The notes below the pieces were generated by a model, which was not told the origin of the DNA, made no database searches, and worked only from the letters and a program-made list of their open reading frames with translations. 64,000 nt of DNA from Ceratocystis colombiana (lineage: Eukaryota; Ascomycota; Sordariomycetes; Microascales; Ceratocystidaceae). Below, one piece after another: positions 35,134 through 46,715 of this stretch. The stretch lies in NCBI GenBank assembly GCA_026419805.1, contig JAOSLS010000005.1, positions 62,001 through 126,000 on the forward strand, read 5' to 3'. The stretch's first letter is position 1; each line of letters begins with the position of its first letter. The position numbers were made by a program, and so were the translations under genes.

Positions 35134-36316
35134 ATGAGACTGTCGCCACTCTCGAAGCTTCTGAAATGCTCGTATGCTAGAGCTAGAGCACCTTTGTTGT
35201 GTCGTCGAACGTTTGCTACAGCTTCTTCGGCTGGTAGTTCGGACCGAGGCGTGAAGATTATCGAAGTTGGACCTAGAGATGGTCTTCAAAATGAGAAACA
35301 AAGCATTTCTATGGAAACTAAGTTGGAGCTTTTACGGCGTCTAGGGGAAGCTGGCCTTTCTACCATAGAAGCCGGGTCGTTTGTTTCGCCGAAATGGGTT
35401 CCCCAGGCACGTGTATCAGGCCTATAGAAAGAGTAGATTGTGTATAGGACTTGGCTAACAATTGTGACAGATGGCAGAATCAAACGACCTGCTCGAGGGC
35501 ATTCTTGAGGGCAAAGTGCTGAGCCCTGATCCTGTGTGCTATTCGTTTTTAGTCCCCAATATGCGGGGCATGCAAGATATGAGCGCAATTCTTGGTCGAA
35601 ATAAGGGCAAGTTTTGCACGCAATTGGAACCATCAGAGAACACGGCGACGCCTGAAATCGAGATAGCCATATTTGCGGCAGCCAGCGAGGCGTTTTCTCA
35701 GAGAAACCTTAACATGGATATTGCTACGTCACTATCTAAGTTTAGTGAGGTCATTGCCGAAGCTAAGGCTGTAGGTCTGCGCGTGCGGGCATATATTTCG
35801 GTCGTCCTTGGTTGCCCGTTTACAGGCTACGATGTTAAGCCGGTCGCTGTTGCGGAGATTGCACGCGATTTACTGGAAATGGGAGCAGACGAGATTTCAC
35901 TGGGCGACACAACGGGCATGGGCACGGCTCCACGCACGCGCGAGCTACTGCAGGCAATGACTGCGGCCGGTATCCGCAATGAGGACCTTGCTATGCACTT
36001 TCACGATACGCGCGGCCAAGCATTAGTCAATACGGCGATTGCGCTGGAACACGGGATCCGCAAGTTTGATTCCAGCGTAGGCGGGCTGGGCGGGTGTCCA
36101 TACAGCCCCGGAGCTACAGGCAATGTTGCTACAGAGAACATGGTGTATTTCTTAGATAGTGTGGGGCTAGAAACGGGTGTAGATTTGGAGGCGGTGGCTG
36201 ATATCGGAGCTTGGATCACGGGCAAGCTGGGGAAGGTCAATGAGAGCACGGTGGGTAAGGCTGTGCTAGGAGAGCGCAGACGGCGGGGGGAAGGGGAGGG
36301 GGCGATGCGGAAGTGA
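35134..36316 (+). CDS. Hydroxymethylglutaryl-CoA lyase, mitochondrial
   Basis: Two exons, 35134-35406 and 35471-36316, encode 372 residues. The N-terminal 30 residues are Arg/Ser/Ala-rich without acidic residues, as in a mitochondrial presequence. The TIM-barrel enzyme follows: KIIEVGPRDGLQNEK (metal and substrate binding), FVSPKWVPQ, SLGDTTGMG, AMHFHDTRGQ with the metal-binding His pair, and the signature SSVGGLGGCPYSPGATGN with the catalytic Cys. It cleaves HMG-CoA to acetyl-CoA and acetoacetate in leucine catabolism. The family sequence runs from WVPQ directly into MAESND, which needs a GC donor (CAG|GCACGT) and a 64-nt intron. A GT donor six bases later (GTATCA) would also keep the frame but add Ala-Arg. 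The C-terminus is Arg/Gly-rich and lacks the CKL peroxisomal signal of animal homologues. Confidence 0.93.
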
Positions 36317-36956
36317 GAAGGCTGAATGAGTTCTTTGTGCTTGTGTGTGTATGCGTGTGTTGATTTCTTCCTTGTCAGCCTTGTTAGCAAAGTTTAGTCA
36401 CTGTATCGATGACCTGTGTGCCCTGTGTCTGTGTACTTTAGCTTGCTTAGAACGCTTCCCATCGCTTTGTTCCCTGACGATGTCACGTGATGACCCGCTT
36501 GAAGACGCCCCAGCCAAAGGAAAATGCGCGATAAACGGCGGCAGCGAAGAAGGTCGGGTATGGCCAAGGCCAGCTAGAGGCAGAAGAAAAGTGGAGTCAG
36601 TGGGTGGCTTAAAGAGCTCCAGCCTTTAAGTGGGTCTGCATCCTTCCCTCGCTGTCTCTCTATCTGCTACCTTTCTGGTCTTTTTTGGTGCGTGACGAAA
36701 GCACCACGCAGAAAGCAAGGCAAAGCTCTCTTCTCTCTTCTTGTCTCTGTCTCTCGTCTGCCTCTTGTCTCTTGTCCCTTGTATATTGGTCTTTTGATTT
36801 GTTGCTACATCAAATTGCAGGCCGCCGCTCTATCTTCGCTCGACTTATTGCCTTCTAGCAATTAGCATTACTGCCCGGCTCTCTGGCTTCTTGTCCTGTT
36901 GATTGCATCTCCTATCTATCTTCATTCCCTCATTAGTCTCTCATCTACCGCCCGCC
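36317..36956. promoter_or_regulatory. VMA2 upstream region with a GTCACGTGAT element
   Basis: 640 bp between HMG-CoA lyase and VMA2 on the same strand. GTCACGTGAT at 36482-36491, 466 bp before the VMA2 ATG, is one base away from the animal CLEAR element GTCACGTGAC and contains the Cbf1-type core TCACGTGA. A TC-rich leader follows from about 36640. Function is inferred. Confidence 0.5.
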
Positions 36957-39310
36957 ATGGATCCTAGAGTACCTTCTTACTCGATTGCGCCTAGAATCAC
37001 CTACAACACTGTTGGTGGTGTCAACGGTCCTCTAGTTATTCTTGAAAATGTACGCAACAGCCAACAATCTAACTGCCGCCAGCATAGCCTAGGCAAACAG
37101 CGGCCTGAGAACGAGAACAATATCTCAGTTGTCAATTGCTATGTGGCCTTGGTTAATTCATGAGCGCCGGAGATTTGTCCGTCTGCTACAACGCCTACTT
37201 AACTAACATATATACACAGGTCAAATTCCCGCGCTACAACGAAATCGTGCAACTGACTTTGCCCGATGGCTCAGAGCGCACCGGTCAGGTTTTGGAGGCT
37301 AGAGGTATGTGTTCTTATGCGGACTGAGGTGCGGTGTGATGTTGGGGTTGGACTCTTGTGTGCATAATGCGATTGCGAAATTTACCACCAGCCCGTCAGA
37401 CTGAGCGATAACCCCGCCGCGTGTGAGGGGGAAAAAACAATAGGTTGAACCCGAGCTAACAATTATCTCTCCGACAGGTGATCGCGCCGTTGTCCAGGTA
37501 TGCTTTTTCGATATTTCGACAAACTCTGAATCATACACGGATCCCATATAAACCAACCTGTGTTGCGGCTTTATTCTCAGCCATTGGCGGATCGAAGTAG
37601 ACTCGAGATCCTACTGGTGGAGATGGCGGTGAACGCATTATTACCTTTGATTTCTAATGCACTCAATTGTGGGAGAAATGCTAACTGGGGACTCTGTACT
37701 CACACAGGTGTTTGAAGGCACGTCTGGCATTGATGTGAAGAAGGTGCGTCTTTTTTTGTCCTGCCCACAACACACCACTTTACAATGCAGCTAACAATGG
37801 AAATGTTCGCAGACCAAAGTTCGCTTCACTGGTGAAAGCTTGAAGCTTGGTGTCTCGGAAGATATGCTGGGCCGTATCTTTGACGGCTCGGGTCGTGCCA
37901 TTGATAAGGGTCCCAAGGTCCTTGCTGAGGAGTACCTTGACATTAACGGATCCCCCATTAACCCATACTCAAGAGTAAGTAACGATGCGATGTCGAGATG
38001 GACATTTCGCTCTTTATTAAACCTTTTATATCGTCTTTAAAGCTACTACCCATTGCCTTAGACGCTGTCTGCTAACATCTTGCCTCTTTTCTCGCTGCCT
38101 AGGAATACCCCGAGGAAATGATCTCCACTGGTATTTCGGCCATTGACACCATGAACTCGATTGCCCGTGGCCAGAAGATTCCTATTTTCTCGGCCTCTGG
38201 TCTACCCCACAACGAAATTGCCGCCCAAATTTGCCGTCAAGCCGGCCTGGTGCAGCAAAAGGGCGTCACCAACAAGGGTGTGCATGATGGCCACGAAGAA
38301 AACTTCAGCATTGTGTTTGGTGCCATGGGTGTCAATCTGGAAACGGCGCGCTTCTTCACGCGCGATTTCGAGGAGAATGGCTCTCTGGAGCGTGTGACGC
38401 TGTTCCTCAACCTGGCCAACGACCCCACGTAAGTAACCATGAAGAGACAAAGATAATGCACAGGGGAAAAAGAAGCAAAGAAGGCACCCTGAAGCTAACT
38501 CCGTTACCTTAATCTGTTAGCATCGAGCGTATCATCACCCCCCGTCTTGCCCTAACTACTGCCGAGTACTACGCCTACCAGCTTGAGAAGCACGTACTGG
38601 TCATCCTGACTGATCTGTCGGCCTACTGCGATGCGCTGAGAGAAGTCTCGGCCGCCCGTGAAGAGGTGCCCGGTCGCCGTGGTTACCCTGGTTACATGTA
38701 CACGGACTTGTCAACAATTTACGAACGTGCTGGTCGTGTGGCTGGCCGTAACGGTTCGATTACCCAGGTGCCTATCCTGACGATGCCCAACGATGATATC
38801 ACTCACCCTATTCCTGATTTGACTGGCTACATTACCGAGGGCCAGATCTTTGTTGACAGAAGCTTGTACAACCGTGGTATCTACCCACCCATCAACGTGC
38901 TTCCGTCTCTGTCGCGTCTGATGAAATCTGCCATTGGCGAGGGCATGACGCGCAAGGATCATGGTGATGTGTCCAACCAACTGTATGCCAAGTACGCCAT
39001 CGGTCGTGATGCGGCTGCTATGAAGGCTGTCGTTGGTGAGGAAGCGCTGTCGGCCGAGGACAAGTTGTCGCTGGAGTTCTTGGAAAAGTTCGAGCGCCAG
39101 TTCATTAGCCAGGGCCCGTACGAGTCGCGCACCATTTACGAGTCGCTGGACTTGGCATGGAGTCTGCTGCGCATCTTCCCCAAGGAGCTGCTCAATCGTA
39201 TTCCTGCCAAGGTGCTCAATGAATACTACCAGCGGGCATCCAAGGAAGCCAAGGCAAAGGCCAAGGCAAAGCAGACAGCCCAAGAGGAGGAGCCGCTGAT
39301 TGATGCTTGA
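36957..39310 (+). CDS. VMA2: V-type H+-ATPase subunit B
   Basis: Seven exons, 36957-37049, 37220-37304, 37478-37497, 37708-37743, 37813-37974, 38103-38428 and 38521-39310, give 503 residues (yeast Vma2 517). All introns are GT-AG and phases agree. Exons 3 and 4 are only 20 and 36 nt. Hallmarks include ITYNTVGGVNGPLVILENVKFPRYNEIV, GRIFDGSGRAIDKGP, the degenerate non-catalytic nucleotide loop FSASGLPHNEIAAQI, SLERVTLFLNLANDPTIERI, DLSAYCDALREVSAAREEVPG and RGYPGYMYTDLSTIYERAG. Subunit B alternates with catalytic subunit A in the V1 head and forms the non-catalytic site faces, acidifying vacuoles and endosomes. The tail is Lys/Ala-rich and ends EEEPLIDA. Confidence 0.97.
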
Positions 39311-40027
39311 AGTGCTGGCGGGGAGAGGAGAAGGGAATGGGAATAAAATCGCGACTCAGTAACTTCTCTCCAGGTGCAGTCTCATGCAAGATCCCAGCCA
39401 GGCTCTAAGCTGCTTTTTCCATTTTTTTTCGCTGCTGCTGCTGTTGTTTCATTCGAGTTGTGCGCGTTTGTTTGCCTTTCATGGTTTGTGTTTTCTGTCC
39501 CTTTTTTTCTCATATTATCAAAGATGAAGTTTATCAATATAAATTTGACGGTGGAACGTCCTTTTGAGTGTCTATTCACGGTGTAACTTTAAAGAAGAGA
39601 GGCCGATAGAAGGAAAGATAGGAAGATAAAAAAGATAAAAAAAAAACGGCAAAACAAGCGTTCATGTCTCGTTATCAGCCCACAAAGGGAAAGTACTGTT
39701 TTGGGGGTGGTCTGATGACGCCTTTGATTTGTGCGCATCATTCGCTTCTTTTTTTTTTTGTTTTGTTTTTGCCGCTCTGTGACTAAGTGTAGTTAAGTTC
39801 AGGCGGGCTATCTGCTAGAAGGAGAGCATTCCAAGAGACTGATCTCCTGGATTATCCATTTTTGAATTTGACACTGAGATTGATTTCACTCATTTGCACT
39901 TACCACCTCCATTGTTCAGCGTGCCTTGTTTGGTTGTACTATTCCGTTCTTTTGGCTAGAGGAACCTGCGAAACAAGTGGTCCGCATACTAAATTAGGTA
40001 AAGCACATACACGAGAGAATCATCACC
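39311..40027. other. Intergenic region VMA2 to kinase gene
   Basis: 717 bp between two plus-strand genes. T-rich 3'-UTR-like sequence (39410-39510), A/T homopolymers near 39620-39650 and 39748-39770, then the kinase gene's promoter. No gene seen. Confidence 0.6.
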
Positions 40028-41757
40028 ATGGATCGCATTCTGCGGTGGCACGGCCGGTCATTGGCGGGTGTGGGTATGCAATGGGGTAATGAAGCAGTCG
40101 GGCGTGCTTTTAGATCTCGAATCTCACTATCCCTTCGTGTGCCATCGACACTACGTGCCTACGGCTATTTACACGATATGTTGCTGCAACACCCTATGGA
40201 AGAAGAGACACTGCCGCTGTATGAAAGCGAACAATATTATCCCGTGAAGATTGGACAGGTCTTTGCCGATCGTTACGAAGTGGTGGGAAAGCTGGGCTAT
40301 GGTGCACACTCAACTAACTGGCTGTGCCGCGACCTCCGGTGAGTCACACTAGCTTTAGTTCTTCCTGCGACAAGATTAATTGCGACAACGCTCGGCTCAA
40401 ATTACTTACTTACTGGCTGCAGCTCCCACAGCTTCAGGACTGTTAAAGTTTCTACCTGTCTAGGCCACCAGACACAGGCATCGGCCTTCCGGGAACGCGC
40501 TGTCTACCGCCATATTGCCGCTGTTACTGCGCAATCTACGCATCCGGGCAGGCATCTAATCCGCACGCTGCACGATGATTTTAGTTTGGATGGCACTAGT
40601 GGCAGCCACCATGCGCTAGTGTTCCGCCCCATGTATGCCACAATGCGGGAGAGGGCACGACAACACCCACATGGCGTGCTTCGACTCGCCGATGCCAAGC
40701 GGCTGATACGCGGCCTGTTGTTGGCACTGGCGTTTTTACATGACGAGGCAGGTGTGGTGCATACCGATCTCAAGATGGATAACCTCATGCTGACGATTGA
40801 GGACGGTGGAATGCTCAACGACTTTGTGCACCAGGAAGAAACAAGCCCAAGTATGTGCCGTAAAAGCCCGGAAGGGGGTCTTGTATATCGAAGTAGAGCC
40901 TTTAGGCCGCCTGATGCTGGGATGGGCGCGGGCACGCCAATGCTGTGTGATTTCGGCGATGCGAGAATCGGGCTTGTACAGCAGCCATGTCGCCACGTGC
41001 AGCCTGTCGTGTTTCGGGCACCAGAAGTGGTATTTGACATGGAGTGGGGGACGGGGGCAGATATGTGGAACGTAAGCGGACTGGTGAGTTGCTGTGATCT
41101 TGAGTATGTAAATATTTGTTTGCCGTGGCTAACTATTAGCATTTGCTTGTCTTACTGTGTAACTCTAGGTCTGGGAGCTCATACAAGGAGAGCGGCTGTT
41201 TCGAGACGTCGTTGATATTAGTGGTGGTGGCCACAATGCCTTCCGTCATTCGGCACGGATGGTAGCTCTGCTTGGGAACCCGCCAGCGTCGTTTCTGCAT
41301 CGCAGCATGGCAACAGCGCAGTGTTTTGATACCGACGGTTAGTATTGAACCCAAACTCAGGCATTGTTCCAAGACAAGGAGGAGGGAAGAAGCCAAAAAA
41401 AAAGAATAAAATAAGGCAAAAGAAGAAAAAAACAAATGAAGGCCAAAAGAAGAGAAGGAGAAGGGAGAAAATCGAAGAGGAAAAAAAAAAGAATAATCAT
41501 CCGCACGCAGAGACCAGAAACTGACTACTGACACACAAACCCTGCTCTTTGATTTCATGCTAGGCTCTTGGATCGCACAAAATGAAGCCGAAGTGCCTCC
41601 CGTTAGTCTGCAAAACCTAGAATGCAGATATGGCTCTGCTTCCACTGAGCGAAATGACTTCCTCGACTTCATTCGTGCTACGTTGCAATGGCTGCCAGAG
41701 AACCGCCAGCCTGCTCGGGAGCTACTCCAACACCCATGGCTTTTAACCACACAATAG
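40028..41757 (+). CDS. SRPK-type serine/threonine protein kinase
   Basis: Four exons, 40028-40338, 40423-41083, 41169-41337 and 41564-41757, encode 444 residues. SRPK-like features in order are the ADRYEVVGKLGYGAHSTNWL glycine loop (residues about 80-100), the lysine strand FRTVKVS (Lys about 112), the catalytic loop VHTDLKMDN (Asp about 219, HTD instead of HRD, as is common in SRPKs), the metal-binding CDFGDAR (Asp about 280), FRAPEVVFDMEWGTGADMWN, and the C-lobe ending in a RQPARELLQHPWL-type segment. The catalytic residues are intact, so activity is expected. Fungal genomes contain many small SRPK-like kinases besides Sky1. This short protein without a long spacer belongs to that expanded group rather than to Sky1, and its substrate is unknown. 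The last intron (226 nt) is purine-rich. Confidence 0.85.
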
Positions 41758-41851
41758 ACGAAACTTGCACAGAGCCCACGGTATCCTTCTTTACCTCAGT
41801 GAACCCAAAAAAAGCTGGTAGCCGATGGCTGGTGTGCTTGGAGGATAACGC

Positions 41852-44821
41852 TTAGAAAGCAGCAGCAGTAGTAGCTCCGCGACCTCGGCCACGACCCCGC
41901 CCTCTCCTACCACCTCGGCTTCCCCGCCCACCCTTATTCTGACCACGGCTTTTGCGTCCTTGTGGTGAAGATTTCGCAGCTGGTGGCGAGGAAAAGTCCA
42001 TCTCAACCATCATCAGCGCTGGGTCGATAGGAGTAGGGGCTTGAAGCAAGCCTTGGCTTCCCTCATCCGTCATCTCGTGGTCCTCCTTTTCGCCGCTGTC
42101 TTCACTAAGACGTGTGCGCTTTGACCGGCCGCTAGCCCCAAGCTGTGAGCCACCACGGCGCTTACGAGAGTTTCCCCAGGGGGCCTTAGGTGCCTTGGCT
42201 GCACGCGTCTTCTTTGGTTTTTCCTGCTGCTTTTGTTGCTCTTGTTGCTGCTGGGCCTCCTTGAGCTGTGTGCTTAGTCTAGGTTTGCGAGGTGGCTTGA
42301 CGGTGTTGGCCTGTGGAAACATAACCTCTTCCCATTCCTGCCATTCCACGCCGTAGTTTTGCACCGGCCGTCCTTTTCGGATCTCCTTGACGAACTGGAC
42401 CATCCAATCATCATCTTCAAGTTCAAGAAACTTGAGCACCATCGGAGATAAGCCTGGATTAGACTTATGAGGCTTGGAAGGATCTAGACGGTTAGTTTTG
42501 GAAAAAGCAGAGGAAGAAGCAGAATCAGAAGCAGACGAAAGCCCGGCTGCAGGCACGGGAAAGGCCTCCTCGACAAAGGCCAACGGCGTGGCAGGAGGGA
42601 GAGGTGACAAAGAAAGTGGAGTATGGTTTTCAAAAGGAACAGGCGTAACCTGTCCCGAAGAAGCGGGAGTTGACGAGGCATTAGTACCGCGGTTGGCACC
42701 ACGAGCCCAGTATCTATTTCCCCTAGCGCGTTGCTCGCGGCGGCGCTCAACTACATCTTGCTGTGCTTCACGATGTAGAGCGTGGCCGTTATCTTCTTCA
42801 AGCTTGACGAACGACAGTGGAGTGCCGAGGCGTGGGAAGTCCTGGCTCCTGTCCAGACGTAGCCCATGATCTTCGAACGACGACTCCATAGCGCGTTCCG
42901 TGTTGATCTCGAGTTTCGTGCGGCGAGGATCAGCTTTTGGCTGGTTGGCAGCAAATGCGACAGGACCTTCCCACGATGAGAGCCCGGCTATGGTCTGAGT
43001 AGCGCTACGGATAGTGGCATCACCCTCAGTCATGGCCATGTATGGATTCTCGGGAGCATGGAAGATTGATTCATCAGGCTATATGTTGGTAGAACTGTTA
43101 GGACAAAGCATTCTAGCAGGAAGCTGTTAGCTCTAGGAATCCTACCTCTGAGTTTGTTTCGTCTTTGGGGAACTGGCTAGTCCAAGCTTCCCGCTTAAGC
43201 GCCAAAAGGTCGATCTCCAGATCGTGGATCTCGGATAACTCCTTGCCATTGTTGAAGCTCATCTCACCCCCTGAAATCTTGCTTCCCTCGAAGCAAGATA
43301 GAGTCAGAATAGATACTAGAGCAGGGAAATGTCAGTGTCATTATTGCGCTTCCTTTATGCATACTCAATTTCTTACCATTCTTCTCCGTGTTCTCTTCCT
43401 CTCCCTTAGAAACCTCGGTCTCAGCTACCCTCATTTCTGCAGCCACACGTGACCGGGCCGCGTTTTCCACTGCCTTCTGCGCCAGAGTGCGGGTCATATT
43501 GCGGGTCTTGTTACGTGCTAGTTGGTTCATGACTTCTGGTGTCTCTTTACGCGTGGACGGTGCCACCTGGTCCTTTTTGCTGTTTCCTGTAACCGCATAG
43601 AAAGCTTGGACTGACGGATCAGAGATCTTGGAGCGACGGAGGGCTCCATTTGAAGGTGTCTGCCCATTGGCTACAGATGGTGAAGGAGATGGGGAGGCTG
43701 TGGATGCTAAAGACGCAGCTGGAGAGCCGCAAGCCCGGGCAGTATTAGCTGCATGCATACGACCGCGAGCGCCGCTGCGTGCTTTGCGAGCACATAAAGC
43801 TGATGAAGTCCGTGGAGGTGTTGTGGAAGGGGATGACTCGGCCGTAGGTGGCGGGGGAAACATGACAGGCACAAACGAGAATTGGCCGTCGGATTCAGAA
43901 CAGCAAGCAGACGTGGTCTGCTGCGAGTCCAGGGCTGGATATATGGTCGGAGATGCCTGCAATCCCCCATTTTGATGCTCGTGCATAAGCTCAAGATTCG
44001 AGGCTGCCGGCTCTGACCCAAAATCCGATCGAGGAGACTGGTAACTTGTGTGGGCTAGACTCGTGTCACCGTTCCAAAGAAATTGAGGTTGAAAGGTGGA
44101 TCCCTCAGAGGCTTGGTGGTTAGCCTGTTTTTGTTAGATTTAATTTTCCTTTTCAGCATTTGAATCAGAATAAAAAGGGACGCTTACCGTGCCTACAAAT
44201 ATACCAGAATCTGCCAACACTTCGCCCATATCCGTAGCCGGAACTGCCATTTTCGCCGGAATATCACCCACGAGGGCAGTGTGGCGTCCCGGGCCAAACA
44301 TTGGCTCATGCATCATCCCGCGGCTAGAGGAGCTTGCCTCGAGCCCCTGCATGCTGTCGTTAAAGGCAATGACAGCCTCTAGGCTGACATACTCGGACCG
44401 GATCCCCAGGCCAAACCCCGGGCCATTTGAAACGGGCAATAAAGGGGCGAAAGATGGCAGGGGTTCTGCTGATGTAGCTGTAGTATTAGTAGCAGCTTCT
44501 GATGAGTCAGCTCTCTGTAGTATATTGCAAAAAAAGACTTGTTTGGACAAGGGGACCGAATTGCTTACCCTGGTTGCCTTCCAAGTCCACTAGTGCCAGA
44601 AGGCTTGGATCAATCGGGAGGTCTTCCAGATCACTACCCTCCAGGGATCCGATAGTGCTGGACTGCTCGCTCACCAGAGGGGCAGCTAGAAATTCTTCTT
44701 CAAAAGCTGCGTCATAAGTGAGGCTATTCTGGGTGTTAAGTACGTTGGCAAACGCATCGTCAAAGGAAGGGGCAGGAGGAGATGAAAGAGGCGAAAAGGA
44801 AGAAACGCGCGCAAATGACAT
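41852..44821 (-). CDS. Unrecognised 902-residue protein with C-terminal RGG/GR-rich tail
   Basis: Five exons on the minus strand, 44821-44569, 44498-44188, 44124-43377, 43315-43146 and 43078-41852, join with matching phases through GT-AG introns of 60-70 nt. The product is mostly low-complexity Ser/Pro/Ala/Gln. I recognise no family. Visible features are an acidic N-terminus (MSFARVSSFSPLS onward), an Arg/Ala/Lys-rich helical segment near residues 380-430, a short Glu/Leu/Lys-rich helix (ELSEIHDLEIDLLALKREAW), a compact block around EDDDWMVQFVKEIRKGRPVQNYG, basic clusters (KPKKTRAAKAPKAPW, RKRRGG) and a final GRGSRGGRRGRGRGRGRG tract. The composition suggests a nuclear or RNA/DNA-associated protein, but that is inference. 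The gene model is supported by consistent splicing over five exons. Confidence 0.75.
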
Positions 44822-46715
44822 TCTTGAAAATCGGGTGCTAGAATCGGAGCAAAGATGGAATTGAGATGATTATGGGACTTTTTCGGCGTATAATAGGAGG
44901 GCAACGATATGAAATCAAGTAAGCCTGGACACTCGACTGGCTCAAATGAGGGACAAAACTAGGTTGGAAGGCTATGGTGAAAACAAAAATGCAGATTGCA
45001 ATGAGTTTGCTTGACTAGATAACGGATATGATGAGATGAAGACAACAGCCGTTGCTGCTTTGAAGGTAGACGAGCCAGACGGCGAAGTGGTGATGGTGGC
45101 GGCGATGATGATGATGGTGAAGAAGTACAAAAAAGAAGGGGATGAAAGCAGAAGCCCCGCTTCACCCCTGAGCAGCAATGCATATATTCATTCTTTGACT
45201 ATGAGTAAATCTAGGGCTTCGCATCAGCAGTGAGGTTGTCGCCCAGCCATTAACAGCACCACTTGATGGTTGCCGTCACGTGTGGATTCATACTTATGGT
45301 CTCGATACTTCTCTACTCTCAGGTTTTCTTGTCTAGACATGTAGGAACAAACATCGGATGAAAAGCTACTGCAGTCTGGTGGGGGTCCTATTTTACCATG
45401 TCTCCCAAGCAAGTTATCTACACTTCGATGTACTTTCGGTACCCTAAAGGAGCCACGGAATGTTTTATGGGGCTTATATGGGGACTTCTGACTGGAAGCG
45501 AGAGATGTTGTCTAAAGTGGGTCCTAAAACTTGATTTTTGCGTTTTAAAGCTGTGGGACAGACAAAGTGGAGTCAGAGTGGGGGTGGGACAAAGTCAGGT
45601 GTGCAGGGACCGCCCTAGCCGTGAGCGGCAATCACGTGATACTATGGCTACATGGGGTGTTCCTCTTTTCCCTTTTCCCGGCCTACTTTCGAGCGATATT
45701 TTGTAACCCTTACCGGAATCAAAGTCTGGAGTAACGAATTCCCAAACCGTGGCCTTTCATTTTGGCCAAATTTTCTTTCTCTTAGCGATTCTAGCTCCCC
45801 TCTCCCTGCCTTGCGTGTCCGCGGACGAAGACCTCAGAGAATTCTTGCCTAGTAGGTGGCCCCCCTTGACGGCCTCGCCGGTCTTGATTTGAAACCAGGA
45901 ATTTCCCAAAAAGTTGGCCATACTGGAATTTCATTTACAATCTTTCTGCATGCTGGTAAGCGATGTGCTATTGAGATGTTTGTAATCCGGAAACATGCCG
46001 TGTGTGGTTCTTTCCTCCCGCCTAGTAGAGCCTTTCGTGGCCATGCTGGCGTGTGGCTACCTTGGGCCCTGAGGTTCTGGGAGTTGTGAAGATGGAAGGT
46101 TTGTGTCGGACGAAGTCGCTGTGACTAGCGAGCTGGGGCTTGCCTCGACCTTGAGCCGCCAAGTGAGGATCATGACGAGACATAAAAACTCACGAGAGTC
46201 TGTGTTTGAAGAGGACTCTGGAGATCGATGGTCTCTATGGCGGGTTCAGTCTTCGACATAGCCGTGTTTCTGCTTGATTGGGCTAGATTATTCACACAAG
46301 CGATGGGGTTTTGCTATGACCTCGTTTAAAGCATAGGCTTTCCCTACCTGGGTTGTGCCATGTTACCAGTGGGTAAGTTAACTGCAGGCGCGAAACCACA
46401 AAAGTTTAGGGCCAAGCGATGACGGTAATAATAATGGCAGCAAAAACGGTGACATGGAAATAGGTAGTTATATTAATGAGATTGTGACTTGCAGATAACT
46501 ACGCTGATATTGGCCAGAACCACCTCCAGAGCAAATTCTAGACTATGGCCTACGTCGCTATTATCTCTTTCAAGAAATTGAAGCCTGCGCCAAGTAAGCT
46601 CTATAGGCTTGTTTTCCCCGGAACATGAATTAATATAATAAGGTATATGTAGTATATATCATGGCTTCCATTTCTCTTTATTCCTCTTCGGATAATAGAC
46701 ATGACCATTCCTAAT
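44822..46715. other. Intergenic region, no supported gene
   Basis: 1.9 kb between two minus-strand genes. An ATCACGTGAT palindrome lies at 45631-45640, about 810 bp upstream of the RGG-tail gene. GATGATGATG-type repeats lie near 45096-45120. Scattered short frames have no recognisable domain. The segment 45400-46150 has near-genic base composition but no long frame on either strand. It could hold a non-coding transcript; I have no direct evidence for one. Confidence 0.5.

Noticed and set aside
45400..46100. Possible gene in the 44.8-46.7 kb spacer
   Set aside because: Base composition is near genic, but no frame longer than about 100 codons, no family motif and no convincing splice chain were found.
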